DNA of 64,000 bases from 2-02-FULL-55-14 sp964581115 (GCA_964581115.1 CAZOMY010000007.1:27943-91942); one strand, 5' to 3'. Positions 16,031-25,919 are shown, counted from the first letter of the stretch. Notes: generated from the letters alone by a model not told the origin. Numbers and translations: made by a program.

Positions 16031-17098
16031 CTACGTCGTCGCAGATGCTTGGATGAGCATCCTCTCAAGTCCCTCAGCATCGGTCACGAATTCCTGCCGG
16101 ATGGTCACGACGTAGACCGGCAGGTCATGCAGCATTCGCTTGGCTCGTTCGCTGGTGAAGCGGACCAGGTCTTTCTGCGTTGTCAGCACCAGCGAAGCGC
16201 CGAGATCACCGAACCTGGCCTTGATCCGTTCGACGTCGCCGTCCGTATACTGATGATGATCGCCGAACCGAAGGTGGCCGACCGACACAATTCCCAACTC
16301 GCGACAGGTCGCCTCGAATGAATCCGGATCTCCGATCCCCGAGACGAGCAGCGCCCGCTCGTCTTTGAGCTTACCCAGCTCGCAGGCAGCCGGTGGCGCG
16401 GCACGCCGGATGGCGTGGGCCCCTGTTCGAACCCCGAACAGGGGCGCCGCCGTTCCATGGATCCGGCGGCGGGCGGCGTCGAAGGCCTGCGCCGACGCGC
16501 ACCTCGTGACGACCACCGCGCCGGCGCGCTTCAGCGAGTGCATCGGTTCGCGTCGATCCCCCGCGGGGAGCAGCGCGTCGCCTTCGAGCGCCTCGCGCGC
16601 AGTGACGAGCACAATATCCAGGTCGCGTGCAAGTCGTCGATGCTGAAACCCGTCGTCGAGGATGATGACCTGCGCGCCGTGCTCGCGAACCAACGTTTCA
16701 GCGCCCCGTACACGGTCTTCGTCGACCGCGATAACGACGGGCGGACCCGACCGTTCCGCGGCGAATGTCTGCGCCAGGAGCGCCGGCTCGTCTCCGACGT
16801 TCGATGGATCCGCATCGCATGTCGCACCGCCGAGCGCCAGCCGGAATCCGGAGGTCGACCGTCCGTATCCCCGGCTCAGAATGCCGACCTGCAGGCCTCG
16901 TGCGCGGAGCAGGCGCGCCGCCCACTCGACGAACGGGGTCTTGCCCGTGCCGCCCGCCGCCAGGTTCCCGACAGAGATCACGGGAACGGCGGCCCGCGCC
17001 ACCGGCAGCCAGCCGCGGTCGTACATCTGATTTCGAATCCATACGACCGCCCCGAACAGCCAGGCGAAGGGGGCGCCCATGACGCGACGAAGGCCCAT
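16031..17098 (-). CDS. lpxK: Tetraacyldisaccharide 4'-kinase (lipid A)
   Basis: This 355-residue protein has the LpxK Walker A loop GGTGKTP at residues 49-55 within ISVGNLAAGGTGKTPFVEW, followed by GILSRGYGRS and the Walker B-like VIILDDGFQHRRLARDLDIV. It phosphorylates the 4' position of the lipid A precursor at the inner membrane. The N-terminal hydrophobic helix (FAWLFGAVVWIRN) fits its membrane location. It starts 3 nt after the lpxB stop. Confidence 0.96.
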   Translation of the reverse strand: MGLRRVMGAPFAWLFGAVVWIRNQMYDRGWLPVARAAVPVISVGNLAAGGTGKTPFVEWAARLLRARGLQVGILSRGYGRSTSGFRLALGGATCDADPSNVGDEPALLAQTFAAERSGPPVVIAVDEDRVRGAETLVREHGAQVIILDDGFQHRRLARDLDIVLVTAREALEGDALLPAGDRREPMHSLKRAGAVVVTRCASAQAFDAARRRIHGTAAPLFGVRTGAHAIRRAAPPAACELGKLKDERALLVSGIGDPDSFEATCRELGIVSVGHLRFGDHHQYTDGDVERIKARFGDLGASLVLTTQKDLVRFTSERAKRMLHDLPVYVVTIRQEFVTDAEGLERMLIQASATT

Positions 17099-17101
17099 CG
17101 C

Positions 17102-18223
17102 TCACGCGGCCGACAAGATCTGCTCGGCCACCCGCGCCGCCGCTCCCGGAGAACCGAGGAGCTCCCGCACGCGCCGAAGTTCCGCCCGCATCGCTTCCAA
17201 GCGGGCCTCGTCATCCAGCAGCGACAGTGCTTCTCGTACGAGCCTTCGAACGACCACGCGATGCTGGATGAACTCCGGAACGACCTTTTTTCCCGCGACG
17301 ATGTTCACCAGTCCGATGTTCTTCACGGTGACCAGCATCCGGCCGATCAAGTACGTGAGCCACGATGTCTTGTAGAGCACGAACATCGGCGTCTCGAAAA
17401 GCGCCGTCTCGAGCGTCGCCGTCCCCGAAGTAACGAGCGCAAAAGACGCGTGGTCCATCAATTCGTACGTCGCACCTTTGACCAGCGGGACCTCGCCCAC
17501 CGGATACATGGACCGGAAATAGCGTTCCTCGAGAGTCGGGGCGACTCCAATGGCCAATTGCATGTCCCGATCGCGGGCGATCGTCTTGCCGGCCTGCAGC
17601 ATCGCCGGGAAGATGTGTTCGATCTCCTGCCGCCGCGAACCCGGCAACAGCGCCAGGATCGGCTTCCCCGGCTCCAGTCCGAATCGCTTCCGAAAATCCT
17701 TCTCCTCCATCTGCGATACGGCCGATTCGAGCAGGGGATGCCCCACGAATTCCACGTCGATCCCCTCCGACCGGTACACGTCCACCTCGAACGGAAAGAG
17801 GACGAGCATCTTGTCGACAAGCGTCCGCATCTTCTTGACGCGCGATCGATGCCAGGCCCAGACCTGCGGACTGACGTAGTAGACGACCTTCAGTCCCTTT
17901 CTCTTGGCGACGGCCGCGAAACGAAGGTTGAAGCCCGGATAGTCAATGAGCACGAGGACGTCCGGTCTTCGAAGGGTGATGATCTGTTCCAGGGTGAACA
18001 TGACCGCCCGAATGAGGGGCAGATGCCGCAGGACCTCCACGAAACCCATGAACCCAAGCTCGCGGATATGATAGATCGGCTTCAGTCCCTCGTGGATCAT
18101 CTTGTCGCCGCCGACGCCGTAGATCTCGGCGTCCGGTTCCCGGCGCTTGATCTCACGGATGACGCCGGCTCCATGCAGGTCGCCCGACGCCTCGCCCGCG
18201 ATCATCATGATGCGGCGGGGCAC
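17102..18223 (-). CDS. lpxB: Lipid-A-disaccharide synthase
   Basis: This 373-residue protein starts at a GTG at 18223 (MPRRIMMIAGEASGDLHGA), with a GGAG site 6 nt upstream and only 2 nt after the previous stop. The longer frame overlaps the methyltransferase gene and is a shadow. LpxB motifs are visible: GEASGDLHG, YGVGGDKM, DYPGFNLRFA, YYVSPQVWAWH, LPGSRRQEI and TSGTATLE. It joins UDP-diacylglucosamine and lipid X into the disaccharide that LpxK then phosphorylates. Confidence 0.96.
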   Translation of the reverse strand: MPRRIMMIAGEASGDLHGAGVIREIKRREPDAEIYGVGGDKMIHEGLKPIYHIRELGFMGFVEVLRHLPLIRAVMFTLEQIITLRRPDVLVLIDYPGFNLRFAAVAKRKGLKVVYYVSPQVWAWHRSRVKKMRTLVDKMLVLFPFEVDVYRSEGIDVEFVGHPLLESAVSQMEEKDFRKRFGLEPGKPILALLPGSRRQEIEHIFPAMLQAGKTIARDRDMQLAIGVAPTLEERYFRSMYPVGEVPLVKGATYELMDHASFALVTSGTATLETALFETPMFVLYKTSWLTYLIGRMLVTVKNIGLVNIVAGKKVVPEFIQHRVVVRRLVREALSLLDDEARLEAMRAELRRVRELLGSPGAAARVAEQILSAA

Positions 18224-18225
18224 GG

Positions 18226-18804
18226 TCAGCTCCGGAGCCAGATGGCGACGAGGATCAGCATCACGAGCGCGATCGCCTGAAATGTGCGCCGTTCCGACCG
18301 GATCCCGTCGGGCCACGACGGATGTTGCGTCGCCTGTGACGGATGCTGCCACGGAGTCAGCCGCATCAGGAAACGCGGGACGTTGGTTCGGTACTCGGCG
18401 TACGCCTCGCCGAACTCCCTCCCCAGGAATTCCTCCTCGCGCGAAACGATCAACTGATATTGCAGCACAAACCACGCCAGAGCCGCCGCTTGCAGCCACG
18501 GCCACAGTGCCATCGACATGATCCCGACGCCGACGTAGAGCAGGATGTTCCCGATATAAAGCGGGTTGCGTACCCGGGCGAACGGACCGGCAACGACCAG
18601 AGCCGGCGCCCCGACACTCCCCGTCACGCGGGTCAGGCTTCCGGCATACGCCACGCCCCAGAAGCGCATCGCCTCGCCGATGATCGCTACAACTCCGCCG
18701 ATCAGCAACGACGTCCCCGTGGGCCGGGCAAAGATCAGCATGAGCGCCACGAATGGTAGCGGCGTATAGGAGCGCCAAGTGAAGAGCCGATCACGGAGAT
18801 CCAT
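18226..18804 (-). CDS. Isoprenylcysteine carboxylmethyltransferase (ICMT)-like membrane protein
   Basis: This 192-residue protein has about five membrane helices. The conserved core GPFARVRNPLYIGNILLYVGVG and the C-terminal REEEFLGREFGEAYAEYRTNVPRFL are typical of the ICMT/PEMT-like family, which binds SAM at the membrane. Bacterial members methylate lipids or polyketides, or have unknown substrates. It lies directly before lpxB, with a gap of 2 nt, so it is co-transcribed with lipid A synthesis. Confidence 0.85.
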   Translation of the reverse strand: MDLRDRLFTWRSYTPLPFVALMLIFARPTGTSLLIGGVVAIIGEAMRFWGVAYAGSLTRVTGSVGAPALVVAGPFARVRNPLYIGNILLYVGVGIMSMALWPWLQAAALAWFVLQYQLIVSREEEFLGREFGEAYAEYRTNVPRFLMRLTPWQHPSQATQHPSWPDGIRSERRTFQAIALVMLILVAIWLRS

Positions 18805-18875
18805 GTGCGTAAACGTTCAAAACTCCAGATGTCCCCGCCTGCCTCCGTTGATCCACGGTCGCGGGCCGGCAGACC

Positions 18876-18901
18876 CCAAACAAACGTCCAAATGCGAAAC
18901 G
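18876..18901. repeat. Short degenerate heptad repeat
   Basis: Units such as CAAACAA, ACGTCCA, AATGCGA are recognisable. They resemble the better preserved array at 61575-61616 (AACAAAC, AGCCAAA, CGCGAAA). The surrounding 178-nt gap holds no gene that I can support. Confidence 0.4.
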
Positions 18902-18982
18902 AAGAGCCATCAAACCGCAGCGTATGAACGTATCCGAGACGCTCTGCCTGTGTCACTCAAACCCAAGCTCCACCACCAACGG

Positions 18983-19699
18983 TCATCCCTGCAGAAAGAC
19001 TGCGCGTCGTGCCATGGCTGCTTCGCGCCGTTGGCGCAGGCGCTTTTCCATCCTCAGCCGCTCCAGGCGCCACCGCACCTCGTTGAAGTCCTCGAAGGTG
19101 TGGTAGGTGATATTCTGTTCCTGACAATAGGCAATGAGCGACCGTCGGGCGAAGACGACATCGGCGTACCGGACCGGACAGCGGTCGGAGATCCCGTCTC
19201 CGACATAGACGACGACGTCCTCATCACCGCTCGTGGTCACGATGTGGTTCCGTTTGCAGTTGCCGCAGAACGTGCACGCCTCGTCGCGGTACGGAAACTC
19301 GACGGACAGCCGCGGCACGCCGCCCGCTTCTCCGAACACCGCCCGGTTGGCGGCGTACGGCACGTCGGCGAGACCTCCGGCCAGAAGGATGCGACCGACG
19401 TACGCATCGAGACCGTCGCTGAGGACCATGACCGGAGCGCCCTGCTCGCGGCACCACGCCACGAACGGAGCGAACGTCGCGTCGACGTGAAATCCGTCTG
19501 CGAACCGTTCGAACGTCGGACGGTCCATCGTCGGAACGGCCGCACACTCTTGCGACAGGCAATCGCGCGCGTTCATGGTTCCTTCGAGGTAACCGGCCAC
19601 GATGCGCTCGGCGTCGGCCGGAGCGAACGCGCGGAAGAAGCGGTTACCCACATCCTCCCGCACGATGGTTCCGTCGAAGTCGCAGTAGACGCGGAGCAC
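18983..19699 (-). CDS. MtnX-like HAD-IB phosphatase
   Basis: This 238-residue protein has the HAD motif I CDFDGT with nucleophile Asp7 and acid/base Asp9, motif II MVLSDG near residue 92 and motif IV VYVGDGISDRCP near residue 165. The insertion CTFCGNCKRN could bind metal and is typical of MtnX-type enzymes, which act on 2-hydroxy-3-keto-5-methylthiopentenyl-1-phosphate in methionine salvage. No other salvage gene is nearby, so the substrate may differ. Its start is 2 nt from the smc stop. The last 30 residues are a basic helical tail. Confidence 0.82.
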   Translation of the reverse strand: MLRVYCDFDGTIVREDVGNRFFRAFAPADAERIVAGYLEGTMNARDCLSQECAAVPTMDRPTFERFADGFHVDATFAPFVAWCREQGAPVMVLSDGLDAYVGRILLAGGLADVPYAANRAVFGEAGGVPRLSVEFPYRDEACTFCGNCKRNHIVTTSGDEDVVVYVGDGISDRCPVRYADVVFARRSLIAYCQEQNITYHTFEDFNEVRWRLERLRMEKRLRQRREAAMARRAVFLQG

Positions 19700-19701
19700 G
19701 G

Positions 19702-22700
19702 TCAGGTCTTGACGGGCGCGTCAAACTTCACGGAGACGAGCTTCGACACCCCCTCTTCTTCCATGGTGACGCCGTACATCGCGTTCGCCGCCTCCATCGT
19801 ACGCTTGTTGTGCGTGACAATGACGAACTGCGTGTTGTCGGAGAACCGCCGAATGATGCGCGTGAACCGATCGATGTTCGTGTCGTCGAGCGGCGCGTCG
19901 ACCTCGTCGAGGATGCAGAACGGACTCGGCTTCACGAGATAGATGGCAAACAGGAGCGCGATGGCCGTGAGCGTCTTCTCGCCGCCCGACAGCAGATCGA
20001 TCGACGTCGGGCGCTTGCCGCGGGGCTTCGCCACGATCTCGATCTTCGATTCGAGAGGGTCGACACCGTCCTCCAACTTCAGGTCCGCTTCATCGCCCTC
20101 ATCGAACAGCCCCTTGAACGTCATGATGAAGTTGTCGCGGATCTTCTCGAAGGTCTCGAGGAACTGGCGCTGCGCCGTTGTGTTGATCTCGTCGATCGTA
20201 GCCAGGAGGGTCCGCTCAGACTCCTCGAGGTCGTTCTTCTGGGCCGTCATGAAATCGAGCCGTTCCTTCTCGCTCTTGTACTCGTCGAACGCGGCAAAGT
20301 TGACGGCGCCAAGACCCTTCAGCCTGTCTTTCAGCTGACGGATCTCTTCGCGCGCAGCAGCGAGGTCAAAGGTCTCGGCATCGGGGAAGCTCTTGGCCGT
20401 CAGTTCGATCCCGAATTCCTCGCTCGCGCGGGTCACCAGCGCCTCCGAGCGCATGGTGAGCTCCTGGACCTTGAATTCGAGGTCGTGCGCCGCCTTGAGC
20501 GAGCCTTGCTGGCGCAGGCGTTCGTCCTTCAGCTTCAGCTCGATCTCGTGGATCTGCGCACGCTTGGCCGAATGGCCCTTGTCCACTTCCTTCTTGCGGT
20601 CTGCCTCGAACTCGAACGCCAACTGGGCTGAATCGAGCTCCTTCTGCGTTGCTTCGACGCGCCGTAGAAGATCCGAGATCTCCTTCCGGGCAGAGTCGAT
20701 CTGCGCGGTCCGCTGCTCGATCGTCGTCGCAATGGATTGGAGGGTCGACGCGGCGTGCTCGATCGCCTGCCGGACGCTTCGCTCCTCCGATTGGCGCTCG
20801 AGCAGCAGCACCCTCGCGGCAGATGCGCGCTGGGAGTATTCCTCCCACAGCGCCTCCATCGTCTCCAGTTCGGAGGTCGTGGAACCGACGGTCTGCTCGG
20901 CCGTCGTCTTCCGATGTTCGGCGTCGGCGATCGCGGGGGTCAGCCGTTCGAGCTCGGCCTGCAACGAGGCGATCTCGGTATCAAGACGCGCGGATTCTCC
21001 GACGTTGCGGTCGATGCTCTCCTCCGCACGCTTCTTCTCGAACTCGAGCTGGGCGATGCGAACCTCGACCTGCACCTTCTCCTGTTCGATCGTTCGCGCC
21101 TCGTCCTGCAGACGCCTGAGGTTCACCTCCTCCAGCCGCTTCGACTGGTCGTAGATCTGACGGGCTACCTCGTCGCTATCCTGACGAAGGGTCTTGACCT
21201 CCTCGCTCAGCTCTTCGAGCTGGGTCTTCTTGCTGATATGCCCGCCTTCATCCTGCCGGGCGCTGCCGCCTTTTAGTACACCCTTGCCGGTGACGATGTC
21301 ACCGTCCAGCGTGACACACCGGAGATCGTGATGCGTGCCGACGATCCGCAGGGCTGTCGGCAGATCCTCGACGATGAGCGTGGCCTCGAGCAGGAAGTCG
21401 AACAGCGGCGAGTAGCGCTGGTCGGTCTCGACGATCGCGCGGGCCCAACCGACGATGCCGTCTCCGTCCAGCTCCGGACGATGGTTGTGTACCGCCGGGA
21501 TGCGATCGAGGCAGATGAATGTTGCCTTCCCCTTCTGGTGTTGCTTCAGGAACTCCATCGCGGCATAGGCCTCGTCGGCGTTGTCGACGATGACGAAGCC
21601 GACCGTCTCGCCGAGCGCGTTCTCGACCGCCACGCGCGTCCGCGATTCGCTCCGGACGGACTCGCCCACGGTCGTCCGGATGCGATCCTTCCAGGCCGCG
21701 TCGGTGATGAGGAAGCGCGCGCCCTCGGCCAGTCCGTCGTAGGATTCGACGAGCCCTTTGAGAAAGTCGATGCGCGCCAGCTTTCGCTCAAGTTCGGCGC
21801 GAAGCTCCAGCTGTCGATGCTTGAGGTCGTCGACCCCTTTCTGCAAGGTCGAACGATACTCTTCCATCTGATGGACGCGCACCTCCGCCTCGGCCGTCCT
21901 GCGCCGCAGGTCGCGGTGCTCGTTCGTCAGGTGACCGATGAGCTCCGTATTCTTGGCGATCTCGGTGCGGTAGGCATCGTTCTCTTCCGACGTATAGCCG
22001 ACACGTCCGCGAATGTTCTCAATGCGGGCGCGGGCCTGTCCCTCCTTCGAACGCAGGTCGCCGAGCTCCGTCAGCAGGCGAATGACCACTTCTTGCGCGG
22101 CCTGCTGTTCGGCCCGTTTCTCGTTGACCTGCGCCTCGAAGGCTTCCAGCTCGGCCTTGCGCGCGTTGTAAGCCGTCTCGGCCTCGGCGATCGCGGCCGC
22201 CAACTGATGGCGTCGTCCGTCGAGCTCAGCATGCTCGCGCTCAACCCTCTCGCGCTGTGCGCGCAGGTCCTTGATCTCCTGCTCGTAGCGGTCGACGTTA
22301 TCTTCGAGCGCCCGACGCCGTTCGCGGGCGGTGGCCTGGTCCTGCTGGAAGACGTGGATCTGGTTCTGCCGGGAGGCCAGCGATTCCTGCGCGGCCTGGA
22401 GCTGATGCTCAAGCTCTCCCAGTTCGGCGCGGAGGACGTCGAGAAGAGCCTCTTCCTGCTTCACTTCCACGTCGATCCGGTTCTTCTCTGTGACCGCCAC
22501 CGACAGCTGCTCGCGGAGAGGGTCGATGCGTTGGACGATGCCGGCGTACTCGCGCTCGATGAGCTCGACCTCCTTTTCGCGCAGGCCGGACGACAACTCG
22601 TTGTACTTTTCCGCCTTCTGGGCCTGGCGCTCGAGCGAATTGACGGCCTTCTCAACGCCCCGCATGATGTCGGAGACGCGCAGAAGGTCGGCCCGGACAC

Positions 22701-23247
22701 TGTCCAGCCGCCGCCAGGCCTCTTTGCGCCGGTGCTTGTATTTCGTGACCCCCGCCGATTCCTCGAACAAGCGTCGGCGCTCGTCGGAGTTGTCGCTCAG
22801 AATCCCTTCGACCATCTTCAGCTCGATCACGGAATAGGCGTCCGAGCCCATGCCCGTGTCCATGAAGAGGTCTCGGATGTCCTTCAGCCGGCAAAGGGTC
22901 TTGTTCAGGTAGTATTCGCTTTCGCCCGACCGGTAGACGCGGCGGGTGATCGTGACCTCGCTGTACTCCGACGGCAGGATCCCCTTGGAATTCTCGATGG
23001 TGATCGAAACCTCTGCCAGTCCGAGCGGCTTGCGCGACTTGGTGCCGTTGAAGATGACATCCTCCATCTTGTCGCTGCGGAGGGTCGTCGGTCTCTGCTC
23101 GCCGAGCGCCCATCGGATGGCGTCGACGACGTTCGTCTTGCCACAGCCGTTCGGGCCGACGATCGCCGTCATGCCGGCGTCGAACCGCAGGTCGACCTTG
23201 TTGGCGAAAGACTTGAACCCGAGGATATCGAGCTTCGAGAGGTACAT
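19702..23247 (-). CDS. smc: Chromosome segregation protein SMC
   Basis: This 1181-residue protein has the full SMC architecture. Walker A GPNGCGKTN is at residues 31-39. Two long coiled coils follow, separated by a hinge (about residues 515-660, with GYTSEE nearby and GYGLAEGAR-type segments before it). The ABC signature LLSGGEKTLTAIALLFAI and Walker B PFCILDEVDAPLDD are near residue 1100. It entraps and loops DNA for chromosome folding and segregation. The start at MYLSKLDILGFKSF overlaps the stop of the upstream GH2-like gene as TGATG. The extra N-terminus of the longer frame is a shadow. Confidence 0.96.
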   Translation of the reverse strand: MYLSKLDILGFKSFANKVDLRFDAGMTAIVGPNGCGKTNVVDAIRWALGEQRPTTLRSDKMEDVIFNGTKSRKPLGLAEVSITIENSKGILPSEYSEVTITRRVYRSGESEYYLNKTLCRLKDIRDLFMDTGMGSDAYSVIELKMVEGILSDNSDERRRLFEESAGVTKYKHRRKEAWRRLDSVRADLLRVSDIMRGVEKAVNSLERQAQKAEKYNELSSGLREKEVELIEREYAGIVQRIDPLREQLSVAVTEKNRIDVEVKQEEALLDVLRAELGELEHQLQAAQESLASRQNQIHVFQQDQATARERRRALEDNVDRYEQEIKDLRAQRERVEREHAELDGRRHQLAAAIAEAETAYNARKAELEAFEAQVNEKRAEQQAAQEVVIRLLTELGDLRSKEGQARARIENIRGRVGYTSEENDAYRTEIAKNTELIGHLTNEHRDLRRRTAEAEVRVHQMEEYRSTLQKGVDDLKHRQLELRAELERKLARIDFLKGLVESYDGLAEGARFLITDAAWKDRIRTTVGESVRSESRTRVAVENALGETVGFVIVDNADEAYAAMEFLKQHQKGKATFICLDRIPAVHNHRPELDGDGIVGWARAIVETDQRYSPLFDFLLEATLIVEDLPTALRIVGTHHDLRCVTLDGDIVTGKGVLKGGSARQDEGGHISKKTQLEELSEEVKTLRQDSDEVARQIYDQSKRLEEVNLRRLQDEARTIEQEKVQVEVRIAQLEFEKKRAEESIDRNVGESARLDTEIASLQAELERLTPAIADAEHRKTTAEQTVGSTTSELETMEALWEEYSQRASAARVLLLERQSEERSVRQAIEHAASTLQSIATTIEQRTAQIDSARKEISDLLRRVEATQKELDSAQLAFEFEADRKKEVDKGHSAKRAQIHEIELKLKDERLRQQGSLKAAHDLEFKVQELTMRSEALVTRASEEFGIELTAKSFPDAETFDLAAAREEIRQLKDRLKGLGAVNFAAFDEYKSEKERLDFMTAQKNDLEESERTLLATIDEINTTAQRQFLETFEKIRDNFIMTFKGLFDEGDEADLKLEDGVDPLESKIEIVAKPRGKRPTSIDLLSGGEKTLTAIALLFAIYLVKPSPFCILDEVDAPLDDTNIDRFTRIIRRFSDNTQFVIVTHNKRTMEAANAMYGVTMEEEGVSKLVSVKFDAPVKT

Positions 23248-25919
23248 CAGCCCTCGACCGGCATGGTGGCGAAGAGGTGTTCGAGCGCCGCCCGCAGAGC
23301 GTAGGTCGTATCGAGCGAGACAGCGGCCGCGACCACGATCAACAAGCCGACGACGATAGCGATGGCGTAGGTGCGGGCCGGCGTGATGTCGAAGACTACG
23401 GACATGGCCTTCAGGACGCGAAGACCCGCCCACCCCGCCACCAGCGCAACGATGAAGAAGACCGGGACGACGAAGACATCATTCTCCATAATCTTGAAGA
23501 GGCTCATGCCGACCGGGCTCAGCATGACGAGCGGCAGCGAACCCCAGACGGTCAGCAGCCAGGCCCGTCCGACGGGGATGCGGACGCGAGCGATCCATGC
23601 AATGAGACGGATCAGCAGCGTCAAAAGACCATACAGCACAAGGACAACAACCGTCAGCAACGCGATGCCGCGCACCGGCTCCCATGCCGCGGCCGCGATC
23701 TGTTCCTTGAGCAGGTCCGAGACGACGATGGCGGTGAGCAGCCGGTCAGCGAAGGGGTCGGTACGGTAGTGATACAGCAGTCCTGACAGCACCACAGCAA
23801 CCGTGGATGAGAGACAGAGGGCCAGGACCGCCGAGGCCATGAGCGGCACGTCGCGCCGGTCGCGGAGGTCGGCGAAGAAATTGTACGAGCGCAGGAACGA
23901 CCGCTTCACCGCTTCGGCGAACCGACGGTTGTAGGAATACTGGTAGCCGAGCAGAATGATGATGAACAGTCCTGTCAGGACGTGCGCCGCCGGAAACGCC
24001 GGCCGGTACGAGCCCGCAGGGATCGCAGGGAATTTCACGTCCTGATACTGGGCGCGAACGACGTCAAACGCCAGGCGACGCTCTCGGCCTGCGCTGGCAA
24101 GACCGTAGGGATGGAGCGTCCTGTCTCCCGACGGAACGGTCAGGACAGGCCGGTCGCCCCGCCAGTCGGTGAACGCGGCCACGAAGCCCCCCGCAACGCC
24201 GGCGTCCTTCACGGCCGCTATGTGCTGGAGGTAGTAGCGCGCCTGGTATTCCTGCGACCGATGGTCGCGGTAGCCGCTCCGGTTGTGGTGGTCGACCGGA
24301 ACGCCGTACGACAGCACCAGTAGAGGACGATCGGCATACCGTATCTTGAGTTCCTGCAACGATGCCCGGAAGCCGCGCAGGTCGCCGCCCGTGAGATGGA
24401 CCGCAGCGAGGTCCGTGACCGAAGCGATGCCGTCTGCGTCGGTCGGAGCGATTCCCGCGTAGACGGGACGAGCGTCGATGGAGCGCACGATCGAGGCCAT
24501 GTCTTTGACGAAGGCCACGGTCCGCTCGTCCGAGGCCGCCAGACGGTCTCCAAGACCCCATGCCAGCACGGCAGGATTGGCTGCATCGCGATCCACCATT
24601 TCGCGCACCATCGGCTCGGCCACGGCGCGGAATCCCTCTCCTTCGAGCACAGCGCCCGGAACGTTCCACACCGGCAGCTCGACGAGGGCGTACAATCCGT
24701 AGCGGGCGCAGAGGTTGAGCAGGTACGGGTGCGGCGGGTGGTAGGCGAACCGCACCGCATTGGCGCCGAGCGACTTGATCATCGCCATGTCCCGGTCCAT
24801 TTGCTCGTAGGTCAGCGATGCTCCATGCTCGGGATCATCCTCGCGCCACGTCACCCCTTGGAGCCGAAGGCGAACGCCGTTTTCATAGAACTGTCCCTTT
24901 CGCTTCGTGATGGTCGGGAATCCGACGACCCGAAGCGTCTGGTCGATGATCGTGCGTTGACGGGCCTCCTGCTGGTAGACCGTCGTACGAAGGACATAGA
25001 GATCGGGCTGGTCAACTCGCCAGCCTCGTGCGTTGGAGACAACCAGGGTGCTCTGGACCTCGAGGTCCTTCATCGGTTCGAGGGTGAGCACCTGAGGCGC
25101 CGATTGTGCAACGACCGCTTCGGTCGCCCGGTCGACAAGCTCAACGCCAAACAGATACGCATGACGCTCGACCGCGGAGGTCGCGGTGTCGTTGGACAGA
25201 CCTTCGAACCCCCGGTTCGCAATGAGCGTACGGATGGCCACCCGTCCTTCACGCGTCTCGGAGTTGAACGACAACCGGGGAGACGAATGGTCGATCCAGA
25301 GTCGCGGTGTGCCGAGCAGGAAGAGTCCGCGAGTGATGCCGCCGTACGTTCTCCATCCCTCCGACGTCATCCGGGTCGGCACGCTCGTCCGGGCGGAGAG
25401 CTGGTTGTGCACGACGATCTGGATCGCGTTCTCGCTTCCGGCCGCGACCGCGTTGTCAGGTATCTCGAACTGGACCGTGGTATATCCGCCGATGTGCCGG
25501 CCGATATAGATATCGTTGATGGTGACCTCGGCGTCGTAGTTGATGCCGTATGCCACGAATGTGAATGCCTTCTCGGCGACCTGTTTCTCGGTCAGGGTGA
25601 ACGTACGGCGGAACGTGAAGGTGCCGACCTCGTCGATCGACGACGGGACGGCGATCTCCTGCCATTCCACTCCGTCCGTTGAGACGGTCCACGCGCCGGA
25701 CAGGTCGATCTTGGTGCGCGACGGGGAATCGGGATGCAGGTCAACGTCGAGGCCGGTGCGCAGTGGCTGGCCGTTGCTCAGAACCTTGATCTGACCGATG
25801 AGCGGATTGACGAAAGCGAGAAGCGCCGCAACGAGAGGAATGATAAGACGAGGATATTGCGGAGGAATCGCCAATTTCGGACCGAAAATGTGCGAAAAAT
25901 GGCAGGTTTTCTCGTTCAC
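23247..25919 (-). CDS. Membrane protein with catalytically degenerate GH2-like ectodomain and Yip1-like membrane domain
   Basis: About 890 residues. A signal peptide (IIPLVAALLAFVNPLIG) precedes a GH2 jelly-roll (about residues 60-190, with VEWQEIAVPSS, YDAEVTINDIYIGRHIGGY and GGITRGLFL), an Ig-like domain and a TIM barrel (FYENGVRLRLQGVTWRED, SLGANAVRFAYHPPHP). In active GH2 enzymes the acid/base Glu sits in a W-S-L-G-N-E type motif; here it is WGLGDR (454-459), with Asp and Arg in place of Asn and Glu. The nucleophile motif, normally with Glu before [YF]-G, is LSYG, with Ser537. After about residue 655 there are six to seven membrane helices. The start is unsure: GTG at 25919, TTG at 25874 or TTG at 25958. 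Confidence 0.75.
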   Translation of the reverse strand: MNEKTCHFSHIFGPKLAIPPQYPRLIIPLVAALLAFVNPLIGQIKVLSNGQPLRTGLDVDLHPDSPSRTKIDLSGAWTVSTDGVEWQEIAVPSSIDEVGTFTFRRTFTLTEKQVAEKAFTFVAYGINYDAEVTINDIYIGRHIGGYTTVQFEIPDNAVAAGSENAIQIVVHNQLSARTSVPTRMTSEGWRTYGGITRGLFLLGTPRLWIDHSSPRLSFNSETREGRVAIRTLIANRGFEGLSNDTATSAVERHAYLFGVELVDRATEAVVAQSAPQVLTLEPMKDLEVQSTLVVSNARGWRVDQPDLYVLRTTVYQQEARQRTIIDQTLRVVGFPTITKRKGQFYENGVRLRLQGVTWREDDPEHGASLTYEQMDRDMAMIKSLGANAVRFAYHPPHPYLLNLCARYGLYALVELPVWNVPGAVLEGEGFRAVAEPMVREMVDRDAANPAVLAWGLGDRLAASDERTVAFVKDMASIVRSIDARPVYAGIAPTDADGIASVTDLAAVHLTGGDLRGFRASLQELKIRYADRPLLVLSYGVPVDHHNRSGYRDHRSQEYQARYYLQHIAAVKDAGVAGGFVAAFTDWRGDRPVLTVPSGDRTLHPYGLASAGRERRLAFDVVRAQYQDVKFPAIPAGSYRPAFPAAHVLTGLFIIILLGYQYSYNRRFAEAVKRSFLRSYNFFADLRDRRDVPLMASAVLALCLSSTVAVVLSGLLYHYRTDPFADRLLTAIVVSDLLKEQIAAAAWEPVRGIALLTVVVLVLYGLLTLLIRLIAWIARVRIPVGRAWLLTVWGSLPLVMLSPVGMSLFKIMENDVFVVPVFFIVALVAGWAGLRVLKAMSVVFDITPARTYAIAIVVGLLIVVAAAVSLDTTYALRAALEHLFATMPVEG

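Noticed and set aside
22905..23144. Several Arg/Ser-rich minus-strand frames inside smc
   Set aside because: They are other-frame shadows typical of high-GC coding regions.
21328..23304. Plus-strand frame of 658 codons opposite smc
   Set aside because: The smc frame has all SMC motifs. The antisense product is Leu/Arg/Asp-rich as expected from GC-rich coiled-coil coding DNA.
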